Shown here piece after piece: positions 1-6,797 of a stretch of DNA of 14,476 nucleotides. The notes under the pieces are model-generated. The model was not told where the DNA came from, did not search any database, and saw only the letters and a program-made list of their open reading frames with translations. Position 1 is the stretch's first letter; the number at the start of each line of letters is the position of its first letter. Origin of the DNA: Proteobacteria bacterium UBA6908 (GTDB taxonomy: Bacteria > Pseudomonadota > Gammaproteobacteria > Acidiferrobacterales > UBA6901); NCBI GenBank assembly GCA_002451085.1, contig DKBE01000087.1:1238-15713 (forward strand), read 5' to 3'. The position numbers and the translations under genes were made by a program.

Positions 1-129
1 AGCCGGGGCGGCCGGGGCAGCAGCATCAGCAGCCGGGGCGGCCGGAGCGGCGGCCGGAGCCGGGGCCTTCTTCTGCTGGCAGCCAATCAGAGCGGCCAGA
101 ATAGCGGCCAGGATCAGGGTCTTCTTCAT
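1..129 (-). CDS. Small Ala/Pro-rich lipoprotein (partial, cut by window edge)
   Basis: Reading leftward from an ATG at 129, the first 43 codons are open and run off the window, so the C-terminus is not seen. The protein begins MKK, then a short hydrophobic stretch ending in a lipobox (Leu-Ile-Gly-Cys, Cys17), typical of a signal-peptidase-II lipoprotein. After QQKK the sequence is almost only Ala and Pro with one Asp. A GGAG ribosome-binding site lies about 7 bases upstream of the ATG, and a perfect TATAAT box lies about 70 bases upstream. Such Ala/Pro linkers usually tether a small lipoprotein to the envelope, or form most of a very small one. No specific function can be assigned. The gene is divergent from pgi. 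Confidence 0.7.
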   Translation of the reverse strand, partial: MKKTLILAAILAALIGCQQKKAPAPAAAPAAPAADAAAPAAPA

Positions 130-196
130 GATAATCTCCATATTATTTAGGTGTGTGGACTGGGCGGTATACCCAAGGCTATATGCCCGGGTGCGC

Positions 197-202
197 ATTA
201 TA
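197..202 (-). promoter_or_regulatory. -10 box of the lipoprotein promoter
   Basis: On the minus strand this reads TATAAT, a perfect sigma-70 -10 hexamer. It would give a leader of about 60 nt before the lipoprotein ATG at 129. No convincing -35 box is seen at the usual 16-18 bp spacing; a TTGAAA is present but only 12 bp away. The call rests on the -10 box and its position in the divergent gap. Confidence 0.4.
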
Positions 203-300
203 CCGGTCCGCGCTTTTCAACATAGTACCCCGTCAGGCGCCATTTATTCGTCGCGGTCATGGCCGATACGGAGCTCTGCCGATCCTGTGACAGAAAGACA

Positions 301-1632
301 ATGACTAAACCTATAGAAATTCTAACCGGCAATTTCCTTGTAACAGCCGTCGGATCCGAGGGAATCAGGCCCGAAGAGTTAAATAAATTTCATCCTGAGC
401 TGCAGGCTGCACACCGGCATGTTCGCGCCGACTATAACCGTGGTTTAGCCGGCGAGTTTGCTGCATTGCAACTGGGGCGAGAGATGCCGGCCCAGCTAGG
501 GGAAATCCGTGCGATGGCGGATGCACTCGCTACCTATAGTGATGTGCTGGTGATCGGCATCGGTGGCTCTAGCCTTGGCGCCAAAGCGCTTCAGCTCGCA
601 CTCATGTTCCACATCAGGGAAAACAGGCCTCGACTACATTTTATTGAAAACATCGACACTTACCAACTTGAGCGAGTGCTCTCCAAGTTGGAGCCCGCTC
701 ACACAGCACTTGTCTGTATCAGTAAATCAGGTGGCACTATTGAATCAGCGGTCCATTTTATGATTTTGCGTGACTGGCTCGCTCGCGGAGTAGGAGCCAC
801 ACAGGCACGCCAGCAGCAATGGATCGTTACCGATCCGGGCCGAGGCTGGCTGCGCGATCTGGTTCGTCGAGAACGGTTGCCGTCGTTGCCGGTTCCACCA
901 CAGGTGGGTGGACGGTATTCGGTATTGACTGCCGTCGGACTGTTGCCGTTGGCCGCCATCGGCGTGGATATCGAGTCACTGCTGAAAGGCGCAGCCGACA
1001 ATGAAGCGCGCTGCCAAACTGATGATCTGGCGTCCAATCCGGCCATGGAGATTGCTGCATACTGCTACCTGATGGACCGTCTCCGGCAGAAACGTATCAG
1101 TGTCATGATGCCTTATGTAAATCGCCTGCAACTGTTTGTTGATTGGTATTGCCAGTTGTGGGCTGAATCACTCGGTAAATGGGACCGATCCATCCACAAT
1201 TCCGTGCCGGCGGGCACCCTTCCAGTACGAGCCATGGGTGCCATTGATCAGCATAGCCAGCTGCAGATGTATCTCGAGTCCCGGCATGACAAGTTCTTTA
1301 CTTTTATCGAGCTGGAACACTGGGAACACGACCGTCCGATACCCCTCGCGACAGCCGATCAGGAGTTTTTCCCATACCTGAAAAATCGCAGCATGGCAGA
1401 AGTCATCCATGCCGAGTTGCAGGCGACTCGCTCAGTCATCACGGAAGCCGGTCACCCGAATATGACAATACGCCTGCCTGCCATGAATGCACATGTCCTC
1501 GGGCAGCTGATCGATCTCTATCAGCGAGCCACTATTTACACAGGACTTCTCTATGGAATTAATCCACTTGACCAACCTTCCGTTGAGAAAGGAAAAATTC
1601 TGGCGATCGAATATTTGCGCGGTATGACGTGA
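301..1632 (+). CDS. pgi: Glucose-6-phosphate isomerase
   Basis: Cytosolic enzyme that interconverts glucose-6-phosphate and fructose-6-phosphate in glycolysis and gluconeogenesis. The 443-aa product has the short, roughly 450-aa form of the family rather than the roughly 550-aa E. coli form. Visible marks (numbered from the ATG at 301) are the sugar-isomerase loop GIGGSSLG at 86-93, the phosphate-binding SKSGGT at 141-146, GGRYS at 203-207, the catalytic Glu in ESLGK at about 289, the ring-opening His in DQHSQ at about 318, and the C-terminal signature NPLDQPSVEKGK ending at catalytic Lys432. That last signature differs slightly from the usual NPFDQPGVE form. An in-frame ATG at 259 would add 14 residues, but these do not look family-like and have no ribosome-binding site. 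The ATG at 301 is preceded by a weak AGAAAG. It is first in an operon with mtfA and the rhomboid gene. Confidence 0.93.
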   Translation: MTKPIEILTGNFLVTAVGSEGIRPEELNKFHPELQAAHRHVRADYNRGLAGEFAALQLGREMPAQLGEIRAMADALATYSDVLVIGIGGSSLGAKALQLALMFHIRENRPRLHFIENIDTYQLERVLSKLEPAHTALVCISKSGGTIESAVHFMILRDWLARGVGATQARQQQWIVTDPGRGWLRDLVRRERLPSLPVPPQVGGRYSVLTAVGLLPLAAIGVDIESLLKGAADNEARCQTDDLASNPAMEIAAYCYLMDRLRQKRISVMMPYVNRLQLFVDWYCQLWAESLGKWDRSIHNSVPAGTLPVRAMGAIDQHSQLQMYLESRHDKFFTFIELEHWEHDRPIPLATADQEFFPYLKNRSMAEVIHAELQATRSVITEAGHPNMTIRLPAMNAHVLGQLIDLYQRATIYTGLLYGINPLDQPSVEKGKILAIEYLRGMT

Positions 1633-2396
1633 TTTCTGCTTTTTCCATGCGGAACCGGTTCTTAACTCAAACACATACGCCTCTTCCTGACACTCTCTGG
1701 CTTTCGGCGCTGCAGCGCATACCCTATGCCTCGAGATTATCTGTATCGGATCAGGCCCGCCTGCAAACCCTGGTGCTCGACTTTCTAGAGACCAAGCATT
1801 TTGAAGGGGCGCAGGGATTTGTTGTTAATGATTCTATTCGTCTCGAAATCGCCACCCAAGCCTGCCTTCTGATTCTCAATATAGGCATGGATTTCTATCG
1901 CGGCTGGCAATCGATAATTGTTTACCCTGGTGATTTTATTGTCGGAAAATCTGTCGTGGACAGTGATGGTGTCGTACACGAATGGGTGGATGAGATTTCC
2001 GGTGAATCCTGGGAACAGGGGCCGGTGATTCTTTCCTGGGATGCATGCACCGTGACCGCACCCGACCATAATGTCGTTTTACACGAATTTGCGCACAAGC
2101 TGGATATGCTTGATGGAACAGCAAACGGCTGTCCTCCACTACCGCCGGATATTCAACCAAATAGCTGGGCGGAAGATTTTAGTGCGAGTTACACGCTGTT
2201 GATCGACTCCCTCGAGAAAGAAGCGCAGTTACCACTCGACGCCTATGCCGCAGAAAGTCCTGCAGAGTTTTTTGCCGTCCTGTGTGAGCAGTTCTTCTTG
2301 CAACCTGATTTGGTTTACAACCTGTTCCCGCGCATTTATCGGCATCTCATGACATTCTTCCGCCAGGATCCACTGGCACTGGTCTATTCAAGGTGA
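1629..2396 (+). CDS. mtfA: MtfA-like zinc metallopeptidase (M90 family)
   Basis: The 255-aa product matches the size of E. coli MtfA, a cytosolic zinc aminopeptidase that binds the glucose repressor Mlc and so affects ptsG. The zinc motif HEFAH is at residues 152-156, followed by LDMLDG, which is characteristic of M90. The Glu in PAEFFAV (residue 213) is a plausible third zinc ligand. The predicted start is a GTG whose last bases form the pgi stop (GTGA), implying translational coupling. An ATG at 1647 (MRNRF...) is an alternative and would remove six residues. Neither has a clear ribosome-binding site. Sharing an operon with pgi fits a link to glucose metabolism, but whether this organism has Mlc or a glucose PTS cannot be seen here. 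Confidence 0.88.
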   Translation: MISAFSMRNRFLTQTHTPLPDTLWLSALQRIPYASRLSVSDQARLQTLVLDFLETKHFEGAQGFVVNDSIRLEIATQACLLILNIGMDFYRGWQSIIVYPGDFIVGKSVVDSDGVVHEWVDEISGESWEQGPVILSWDACTVTAPDHNVVLHEFAHKLDMLDGTANGCPPLPPDIQPNSWAEDFSASYTLLIDSLEKEAQLPLDAYAAESPAEFFAVLCEQFFLQPDLVYNLFPRIYRHLMTFFRQDPLALVYSR

Positions 2397-3079
2397 TACC
2401 GCTTCGGGATGATAACCCCACGACACATCCGCCAATCACTACAATTGTGCTAATTGTCTCGTGCGCGCTGGTCTTCCTCTGGCAAACCTTCAATTTGTCA
2501 CGAATGGAACAGATTGTATTTATGTTGGGTGTGACCCCGGCAAAACTGGCAGGCATTACATCCTACGGTCACACCGAGATACCAGCACTGCTTACCGTTG
2601 TTACATCGATGTTTCTACATGGTGGCTGGATGCATCTCATCGGTAACATGCTGTTTCTCTGGATATTCGGAAACAACGTTGAAGATGCCATGGGCCACTA
2701 TCGCTTCATCTTGTTCTATCTGTTGTGCGGCAGTGCTGCTGTGCTCGCGCAAACGCTGATATCACCAGACTCGATGGTACCCATGATCGGCGCTTCCGGA
2801 GCCATTTCCGGAGTGCTCGGCGCCTATTTGTTGCTATACCCGCATGCAAGGGTGCTGGTTTTGATACCGCTCGGGGTGCTGACAAGACTGATCTATCTTC
2901 CAGCGATGCTGGTACTTGGTTTCTGGATGGTGTTGCAGGTAATCAGCTCACTGCTCGCTGATCCCAATCAACCAGGAATTGCCTTTGGTGCACACGTTGG
3001 TGGTTTTATTGCAGGGATGTTGCTGATACCACTGTTCAAGTATCGCTCCGTGCGTTTGTGGAACCCGCGATCTGATTAG
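2393..3079 (+). CDS. Rhomboid family intramembrane serine protease
   Basis: The 228-aa polytopic inner-membrane protein cleaves transmembrane substrates inside the bilayer. The rhomboid core is complete: HGGWMHLIGN (His76, His81, Asn85) in the second helix, the nucleophile motif GASG with Ser135, and the catalytic His201 in FGAHVGGFIAG in the last helix. About six hydrophobic helices can be picked out, beginning at residues 15-30. The GTG start overlaps the mtfA stop as GTGA, so it is co-translated with mtfA. Substrates are unknown. It lacks the long N-terminal cytoplasmic domain of E. coli GlpG and is closer to the compact bacterial rhomboids. Its 3' end overlaps the convergent SET-domain gene by 44 bp. 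Confidence 0.9.
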   Translation: MIPLRDDNPTTHPPITTIVLIVSCALVFLWQTFNLSRMEQIVFMLGVTPAKLAGITSYGHTEIPALLTVVTSMFLHGGWMHLIGNMLFLWIFGNNVEDAMGHYRFILFYLLCGSAAVLAQTLISPDSMVPMIGASGAISGVLGAYLLLYPHARVLVLIPLGVLTRLIYLPAMLVLGFWMVLQVISSLLADPNQPGIAFGAHVGGFIAGMLLIPLFKYRSVRLWNPRSD

Positions 3080-3533
3080 ATTCAGGGAAGTATTTCTTCA
3101 CCAGGTAGGGTAGCAACCAAGGCTTCAGGCGGATCTGATCTTCGGCACTCAAATGTCGAAAAGACCGAACCATGCCTCTGCAATGGAAGGTTCCGCATGA
3201 GCATGGAAAACCAGGGAAATCATCTTCATCGATGGCCGTGCTGTAATCCCAGGTAATCTCTTCACCAGATGCAATGGCACGGCGGGCGACAAGCTGTAAA
3301 CCGCCGTTAAATCCGGCATTTGGATCACAGGAATGATTGACATAGTCATCGGCCGCTCCTGATGCTCCAATATAAAGGTCTTCACCAATTTGCAGATGAT
3401 AGTCATCCTGGGAAATTTGAATGCGTTGCAACAGGGGTCCGGAGAAGGCAAGAATCACTTCACCTGCCGCAATTGGCCTGCTGGCGAACACGCCCTTGCC
3501 ATGCTGCGGGCTGGAATTTACGAAATAACTCAT
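3036..3533 (-). CDS. SET-domain protein-lysine methyltransferase
   Basis: Small (165-aa) soluble protein that is almost entirely a SET domain, the fold that transfers methyl from S-adenosylmethionine to lysine side chains. Visible motifs are HGKGVFA at 11-17 (cofactor loop), NHSCDPN at 66-72 (active-site pseudoknot), GEEITWDY at 90-97 with the catalytic Tyr97, and a post-SET-like cysteine cluster CSCGTFHC at 111-118 that could hold zinc. The frame is open for 68 more codons upstream, but these would run into the divergent cytochrome gene and are not SET-like. The ATG at 3533 has an AGGT just upstream and a promoter-like sequence, so it is preferred. Substrate unknown; bacterial SET proteins are scattered, and some modify ribosomal or DNA-binding proteins or host histones. 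The last residues are encoded opposite the rhomboid gene. Confidence 0.85.
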   Translation of the reverse strand: MSYFVNSSPQHGKGVFASRPIAAGEVILAFSGPLLQRIQISQDDYHLQIGEDLYIGASGAADDYVNHSCDPNAGFNGGLQLVARRAIASGEEITWDYSTAIDEDDFPGFPCSCGTFHCRGMVRSFRHLSAEDQIRLKPWLLPYLVKKYFPESNQIAGSTNARSDT

Positions 3534-3551
3534 TGACCTATGTCTATACAA

Positions 3552-3580
3552 AATATTCGTGAGCGTGGTAAAAGTATCAA
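3552..3580 (-). promoter_or_regulatory. Candidate sigma-70 promoter for the SET gene
   Basis: On the minus strand, TTGATA (3575-3580, 5 of 6 matches to the -35 consensus) is followed after exactly 17 bp by AATATT (3552-3557, 4 of 6 to the -10 consensus). Transcription would start near 3545, giving a short leader of about 12 nt that still contains the AGGT before the ATG. Inferred from sequence only. Confidence 0.4.
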
Positions 3581-3608
3581 AGCGTTGAATATTCCGAGGT
3601 AAACGCTT

Positions 3609-4661
3609 TTGACCAAGCTGATTGTACTGTATTTGCTGCTTCTCAATTCCATCCCTGTCCTTGCGGCAGAGACCGCGACTTTGGGTGCGCGACTCTATTC
3701 TGAGCAGTGTGCAGCCTGTCACGGCGCCGATGGCCACGGCGGTGTCGGCGTGCCCCTGGCGCTCCCCAGTTTTCTCTCCAGTGTCGATGATGATTATCTG
3801 CGCGGCACAATCCGCCTGGGTCGACCTGGTCGTGTCATGCCCGGCTTCTCGAAGCTGAACAACTCAGAGATCGACGCAATTGTCAGCCATTTGCGCAGCT
3901 GGCCCCATAAACCCTCTTCAGCCAAGTACCCACATACTCGCATACGAGGCAACGCATCCCTCGGCAAACCCCTTTTTGAGAAGTATTGTGCCGCCTGCCA
4001 TGGCGTGCACGGCGAAGGTGGGCATGGGACCGGAGTCACAATGTCTCGCCCGAGAAACGCGCCCATCCTCGCTCCGGCACTGAACAATCCTGGCTTTCTA
4101 GCCGCATCCTCGGATTATCTGATTAAGAGCACACTTATGCATGGTCGTGCTGGTACGCCAATGACGTCATTTCTCCAACAAGGCCTGAACGAACGGGATA
4201 TCAACGACATCGTCGCATACGTGCGTAGTTTCGAAGCCAGCTCCCCGCATCCATCCGCCACGCTGCTCGAAAGTGAATCACCCATACTGGTTCAGGTATC
4301 AACATACACGCTGGAACAAACCGTGGAAAAGGTGAAGGTGGCGGTTGGCGCTGCTAATCTGAGATTGATACGCGTGCAGAATCTTGACCAGGGCTTTGTT
4401 CCAAAAGGCAAAGAAAACCCAAATCAGGTGATCGTCTATTCCTGTGACTTCGGGTTTCTCAACGAAGCTTTAAAAGTTGATCCCCGTGTCGGCCTGTTTC
4501 TCCCTTGCCGCATTACAGTGACGAAGCACGGCGACAAGGTCCGTGTCATGGCGGTGAACCCAAAACGGTTGAGCCGAATCTTCAATAATGCCGAGCTGAA
4601 TGCGTTGTGCGATCAAATGTACCAGGTGTATGTCGGCATCCTCGAGGAAGCGGTATTGTGA
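3609..4661 (+). CDS. Diheme cytochrome c fused to a DUF302 domain
   Basis: The 350-aa exported protein has a signal peptide (residues 1 to about 19, ending VLAA) and two class-I cytochrome c domains. Heme 1 is bound by CAACH at 34-38 with likely axial Met77 (VMPGF). Heme 2 is bound by CAACH at 127-131 with likely axial Met185 (GTPMTSF). From about residue 225 to the end is a DUF302 domain, recognised by VIVYSCDFGFLNEAL, VGLFLPCRITV and VRVMAVNP, with cysteines 279 and 300. The protein should carry electrons in the periplasm; what DUF302 adds is unknown. The start is TTG at 3609, chosen because GAGGT (3596-3600) sits 8 bases upstream and the signal peptide begins there. The stop overlaps the next gene as GTGA, so both are made together. 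Confidence 0.88.
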   Translation: MTKLIVLYLLLLNSIPVLAAETATLGARLYSEQCAACHGADGHGGVGVPLALPSFLSSVDDDYLRGTIRLGRPGRVMPGFSKLNNSEIDAIVSHLRSWPHKPSSAKYPHTRIRGNASLGKPLFEKYCAACHGVHGEGGHGTGVTMSRPRNAPILAPALNNPGFLAASSDYLIKSTLMHGRAGTPMTSFLQQGLNERDINDIVAYVRSFEASSPHPSATLLESESPILVQVSTYTLEQTVEKVKVAVGAANLRLIRVQNLDQGFVPKGKENPNQVIVYSCDFGFLNEALKVDPRVGLFLPCRITVTKHGDKVRVMAVNPKRLSRIFNNAELNALCDQMYQVYVGILEEAVL

Positions 4662-5116
4662 AAACTCTCCTTGCCATTCTGGTACTTGCGCTCGGCATGT
4701 CTGCCCATGCTGATGAGTTGATGATGGCACGCATCACACAGCCATTCCCAGAGGCTATGCAAATGCTTCAGGACAATATCCGATTTCGTGACTACACAAT
4801 CTCACGCGTCCAACGGGTGGATGTCGGTCTGCAGTCGGGAGGATTTCAAACTGCAGAATACAGAATTGTTTTTTTCGGCCGACCCGAAGAAATAAAAAAA
4901 CTGGCAAACGAACATTACGAACTCATTCCGTACCTACCACTCAATATCGTGATCTTTGCGGAAGGCGATGACACACTGATTCTGGCTGCCAGTCCACTCA
5001 AACTGGGCGAGTTCTTCAAGAATCCTGTCTTGCAGCCGTATTTTGCCCGCTGGGAACAGGACATGCGTTCGATTTTCAACGACCTGAAATCAGTAGATGC
5101 TGATTTGAAGAAATAG
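4658..5116 (+). CDS. Exported stand-alone DUF302 protein
   Basis: The 152-aa protein has a clear Sec signal peptide (residues 1-18, cleaved after SAHA), then one DUF302-like domain. Recognisable parts are YRIVFFGRPEEIKKLA (68-83), IPYLPLNIVIF (90-100) and LILAASP (107-113), which line up in order with the DUF302 half of the upstream cytochrome. Unlike that domain it has no cysteines in the mature part, so any metal, heme or disulfide role of those cysteines is absent here. The GTG start overlaps the cytochrome stop by 4 bp and is preceded by GAGGA (4644-4648) at 9 bp spacing. An upstream in-frame ATG at 4607 is rejected because it would bury the signal peptide. Likely a periplasmic partner or paralogue of the fused domain; biochemical role unknown. 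Confidence 0.82.
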   Translation: MKTLLAILVLALGMSAHADELMMARITQPFPEAMQMLQDNIRFRDYTISRVQRVDVGLQSGGFQTAEYRIVFFGRPEEIKKLANEHYELIPYLPLNIVIFAEGDDTLILAASPLKLGEFFKNPVLQPYFARWEQDMRSIFNDLKSVDADLKK

Positions 5117-5159
5117 TGTTCGTGCTGGCTCCCTTAGCACTCCAGGGGCGTGGCTTTAC

Positions 5160-5792
5160 TCAGCCTTCGGACCCAGTACGACGCACCGCGACTGGCTCTT
5201 GAGACAAAGTCGGGGTTTCTGTTGGTGCTGCATTTCCCTGCAGGCGCTTGCTGGCTTCATTCACCAACAACAACCCTTCTGCCAACAGGTAGGCCATTCC
5301 CAGCAACACAACAGCACTCAGCATTCCTGCCGTCATAAACTGAATTCCCCCGATAAAGTTGGTGCCGCCAAATACCGGTAGCAGCGCTGGCAGGGGGTCA
5401 AGCAGGGTTCGTATACTTTTCGCTGTAAACCAGACGTAAATTCCGCCACCCAGCGACACCCAGGCGAGATAGGCCGCGCCAACTTCCCCTACGGACCGAA
5501 CGACAATTGCCGACAGGGGAAACATGTTGAACCGCTCACCCTTGAGGTGATCGATGTCATGCGCACGGATATACAGACCATGCACCACGCAATAGATCGC
5601 CAGCATGTAAGCCACCTCGAAAATGATTCCACCAAGCATTTCGCTAGCGGGAAGCTCAAATATCACCTTTCCGACCTTAAAAAAGGTCACGAGACAAAGG
5701 GGGACAATCAGCACAGCAGTAGTGCGCATGGTGATCGCCATGACCCTGTTGAAGTTTGCGGGCCTGCCCAGCCAATTAAGGACGGGTTTCAT
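5160..5792 (-). CDS. Unrecognised four-helix inner-membrane protein
   Basis: The 210-aa protein (from the ATG at 5792) has four predicted hydrophobic helices at about residues 22-45, 53-75, 103-123 and 150-174. The first loop after helix 2 is charged (RAHDIDHLKGERF), and a polar Thr/Pro-rich tail starts at about 185. I do not recognise a family or catalytic motif. The start is uncertain: the ATG at 5792 has GGGGA 11 bases upstream, an ATG at 5810 adds six residues, and a TTG at 5819 with GGAG upstream adds nine. It is convergent with the DUF302 gene (43 bp between stops) and divergent from thyA. The strand choice rests on the clean helix pattern, which the opposite strand lacks. It is not Lgt, the membrane protein found before thyA in enterics. 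Confidence 0.7.
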   Translation of the reverse strand: MKPVLNWLGRPANFNRVMAITMRTTAVLIVPLCLVTFFKVGKVIFELPASEMLGGIIFEVAYMLAIYCVVHGLYIRAHDIDHLKGERFNMFPLSAIVVRSVGEVGAAYLAWVSLGGGIYVWFTAKSIRTLLDPLPALLPVFGGTNFIGGIQFMTAGMLSAVVLLGMAYLLAEGLLLVNEASKRLQGNAAPTETPTLSQEPVAVRRTGSEG

Positions 5793-6002
5793 AAAGAAAT
5801 GTTTCCCCATAAGGCGCAAATGCTCCGTTTGTTGCCTGATCGGCCTGATCCCCGGATTCTACAGTTCTAACCCACTCGACTTCGACATTACGGAACCTCC
5901 ATTCGTACCGTTTTCCGACAGACGGTTATCTTGACGTGACAGAATTGGTGCCAGTTCTGCAAGCGCTTAACTTGTCAGCCAAGATCGGCGAAAATACCCG
6001 AC
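5793..6002. other. Divergent intergenic region upstream of thyA
   Basis: About 210 bp without a supportable gene separates the membrane protein from thyA and must hold promoters for both directions. I see no pair of -35 and -10 boxes with good spacing. A TTGACG at 5931 lacks a matching -10. A 20-bp dyad at 5940-5959 is listed separately. An open frame begins at 5936 on the plus strand, but it runs into thyA out of frame and resembles nothing. Confidence 0.4.
5940..5959. promoter_or_regulatory. 20-bp imperfect dyad upstream of thyA
   Basis: CAGAATTGGT is followed directly by GCCAGTTCTG; 8 of the 10 opposed positions pair and the other two are T/G. It ends 43 bp before the thyA ATG. The compact symmetry suits a dimeric DNA-binding protein, or a small hairpin in the thyA leader. 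No regulator is identified. Confidence 0.3.
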
Positions 6003-6797
6003 ATGCGCCAGTATCTACAGCTCATGGAGCATGTGCTCCACCATGGGACACCCAAAGGAGACCGAACCGGTACCGGAACACTCTCGGTTTTCGGGTACCA
6101 GATGCGCTTCGACCTCGCCGCCGGCTTCCCGCTGCTGACCACCAAAAAGGTCCACCTCAAGTCCATCATTCACGAACTGCTCTGGTTTCTGCGTGGCGAC
6201 AGCAACATTGACTACTTGCGGTCCCATGGCGTAACCATCTGGGATGAATGGGCGGATGAGCATGGCAATCTCGGCCCGGTTTACGGCGTGCAGTGGCGCT
6301 CGTGGCCCACGCCCGACGGCCGTCACGTCGATCAGATCAGTCAGCTCCTGAAGGATCTACGTGAAAATCCAAATTCTCGCCGCCTGATTGTCAGCGCCTG
6401 GAACGTGGGCGAACTGGATCGCATGGCGCTTCCGCCCTGCCACGCATTTTTCCAATTTTACGTTGCGGAGGGCCGGCTCTCCTGTCAGCTATATCAACGC
6501 AGCGCCGATATCTTCCTTGGTGTTCCGTTCAACATTGCCTCGTACGCATTACTCACGATGATGATTGCCCAGGTGACTGGTCTGAGGCCTGGGGAATTCA
6601 TACATACGCTCGGCGATGCCCACCTCTACCAGAATCACCTGGAGCAGGTTAAAACACAACTCACGCGGACGACCCGGGCGCTCCCAACCATGAAACTCAA
6701 TCCCGAGGTTAGTTCCATTTTTGATTTTCAATATGAAGATTTTGAACTGCTGAATTACGAACCGCACCCGGCCATCAAGGCTCCGGTGGCGGTGTGA
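6003..6797 (+). CDS. thyA: Thymidylate synthase
   Basis: Cytosolic enzyme that methylates dUMP to dTMP using methylene-tetrahydrofolate, leaving dihydrofolate. It is 264 aa, the same length as E. coli ThyA, and similar throughout. Catalytic Cys146 lies in [17 protein letters not shown] (20-26) and [14 protein letters not shown], which bind phosphate and dUMP, are intact, as is the [10 protein letters not shown] block. The start matches the family N-terminus ([12 protein letters not shown]), although no strong ribosome-binding site precedes it. The stop overlaps the folA start as GTGA. The pairing makes functional sense, because FolA regenerates the tetrahydrofolate that ThyA oxidises. Confidence 0.97.
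   Translation: MRQYLQLMEHVLHHGTPKGDRTGTGTLSVFGYQMRFDLAAGFPLLTTKKVHLKSIIHELLWFLRGDSNIDYLRSHGVTIWDEWADEHGNLGPVYGVQWRSWPTPDGRHVDQISQLLKDLRENPNSRRLIVSAWNVGELDRMALPPCHAFFQFYVAEGRLSCQLYQRSADIFLGVPFNIASYALLTMMIAQVTGLRPGEFIHTLGDAHLYQNHLEQVKTQLTRTTRALPTMKLNPEVSSIFDFQYEDFELLNYEPHPAIKAPVAV

Noticed and set aside
1..60. Possible direct-repeat array
   Set aside because: The repeats are in-frame Ala/Pro codons of the lipoprotein, lack regular spacers, and are not CRISPR-like.
3532..3560. TTGACC with TATACA as a plus-strand promoter for the cytochrome gene
   Set aside because: The two boxes are only about 6 bp apart, and no hexamer sits at the normal spacing.
3534..3737. Upstream extension of the SET-domain frame by 68 codons
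   Set aside because: It would overlap the cytochrome gene and its signal peptide, its sequence is not SET-like, and the ATG at 3533 has both an AGGT and a promoter upstream.
5122..5140. Hairpin GTGCT...AGCAC between the DUF302 and membrane-protein genes
   Set aside because: Only 5 bp of stem with a 9-nt loop and no T run on either strand, so it is not supportable as a terminator.
5936..6211. Plus-strand open frame spanning the thyA start
   Set aside because: It overlaps the well-supported thyA start in another frame and resembles no protein family.
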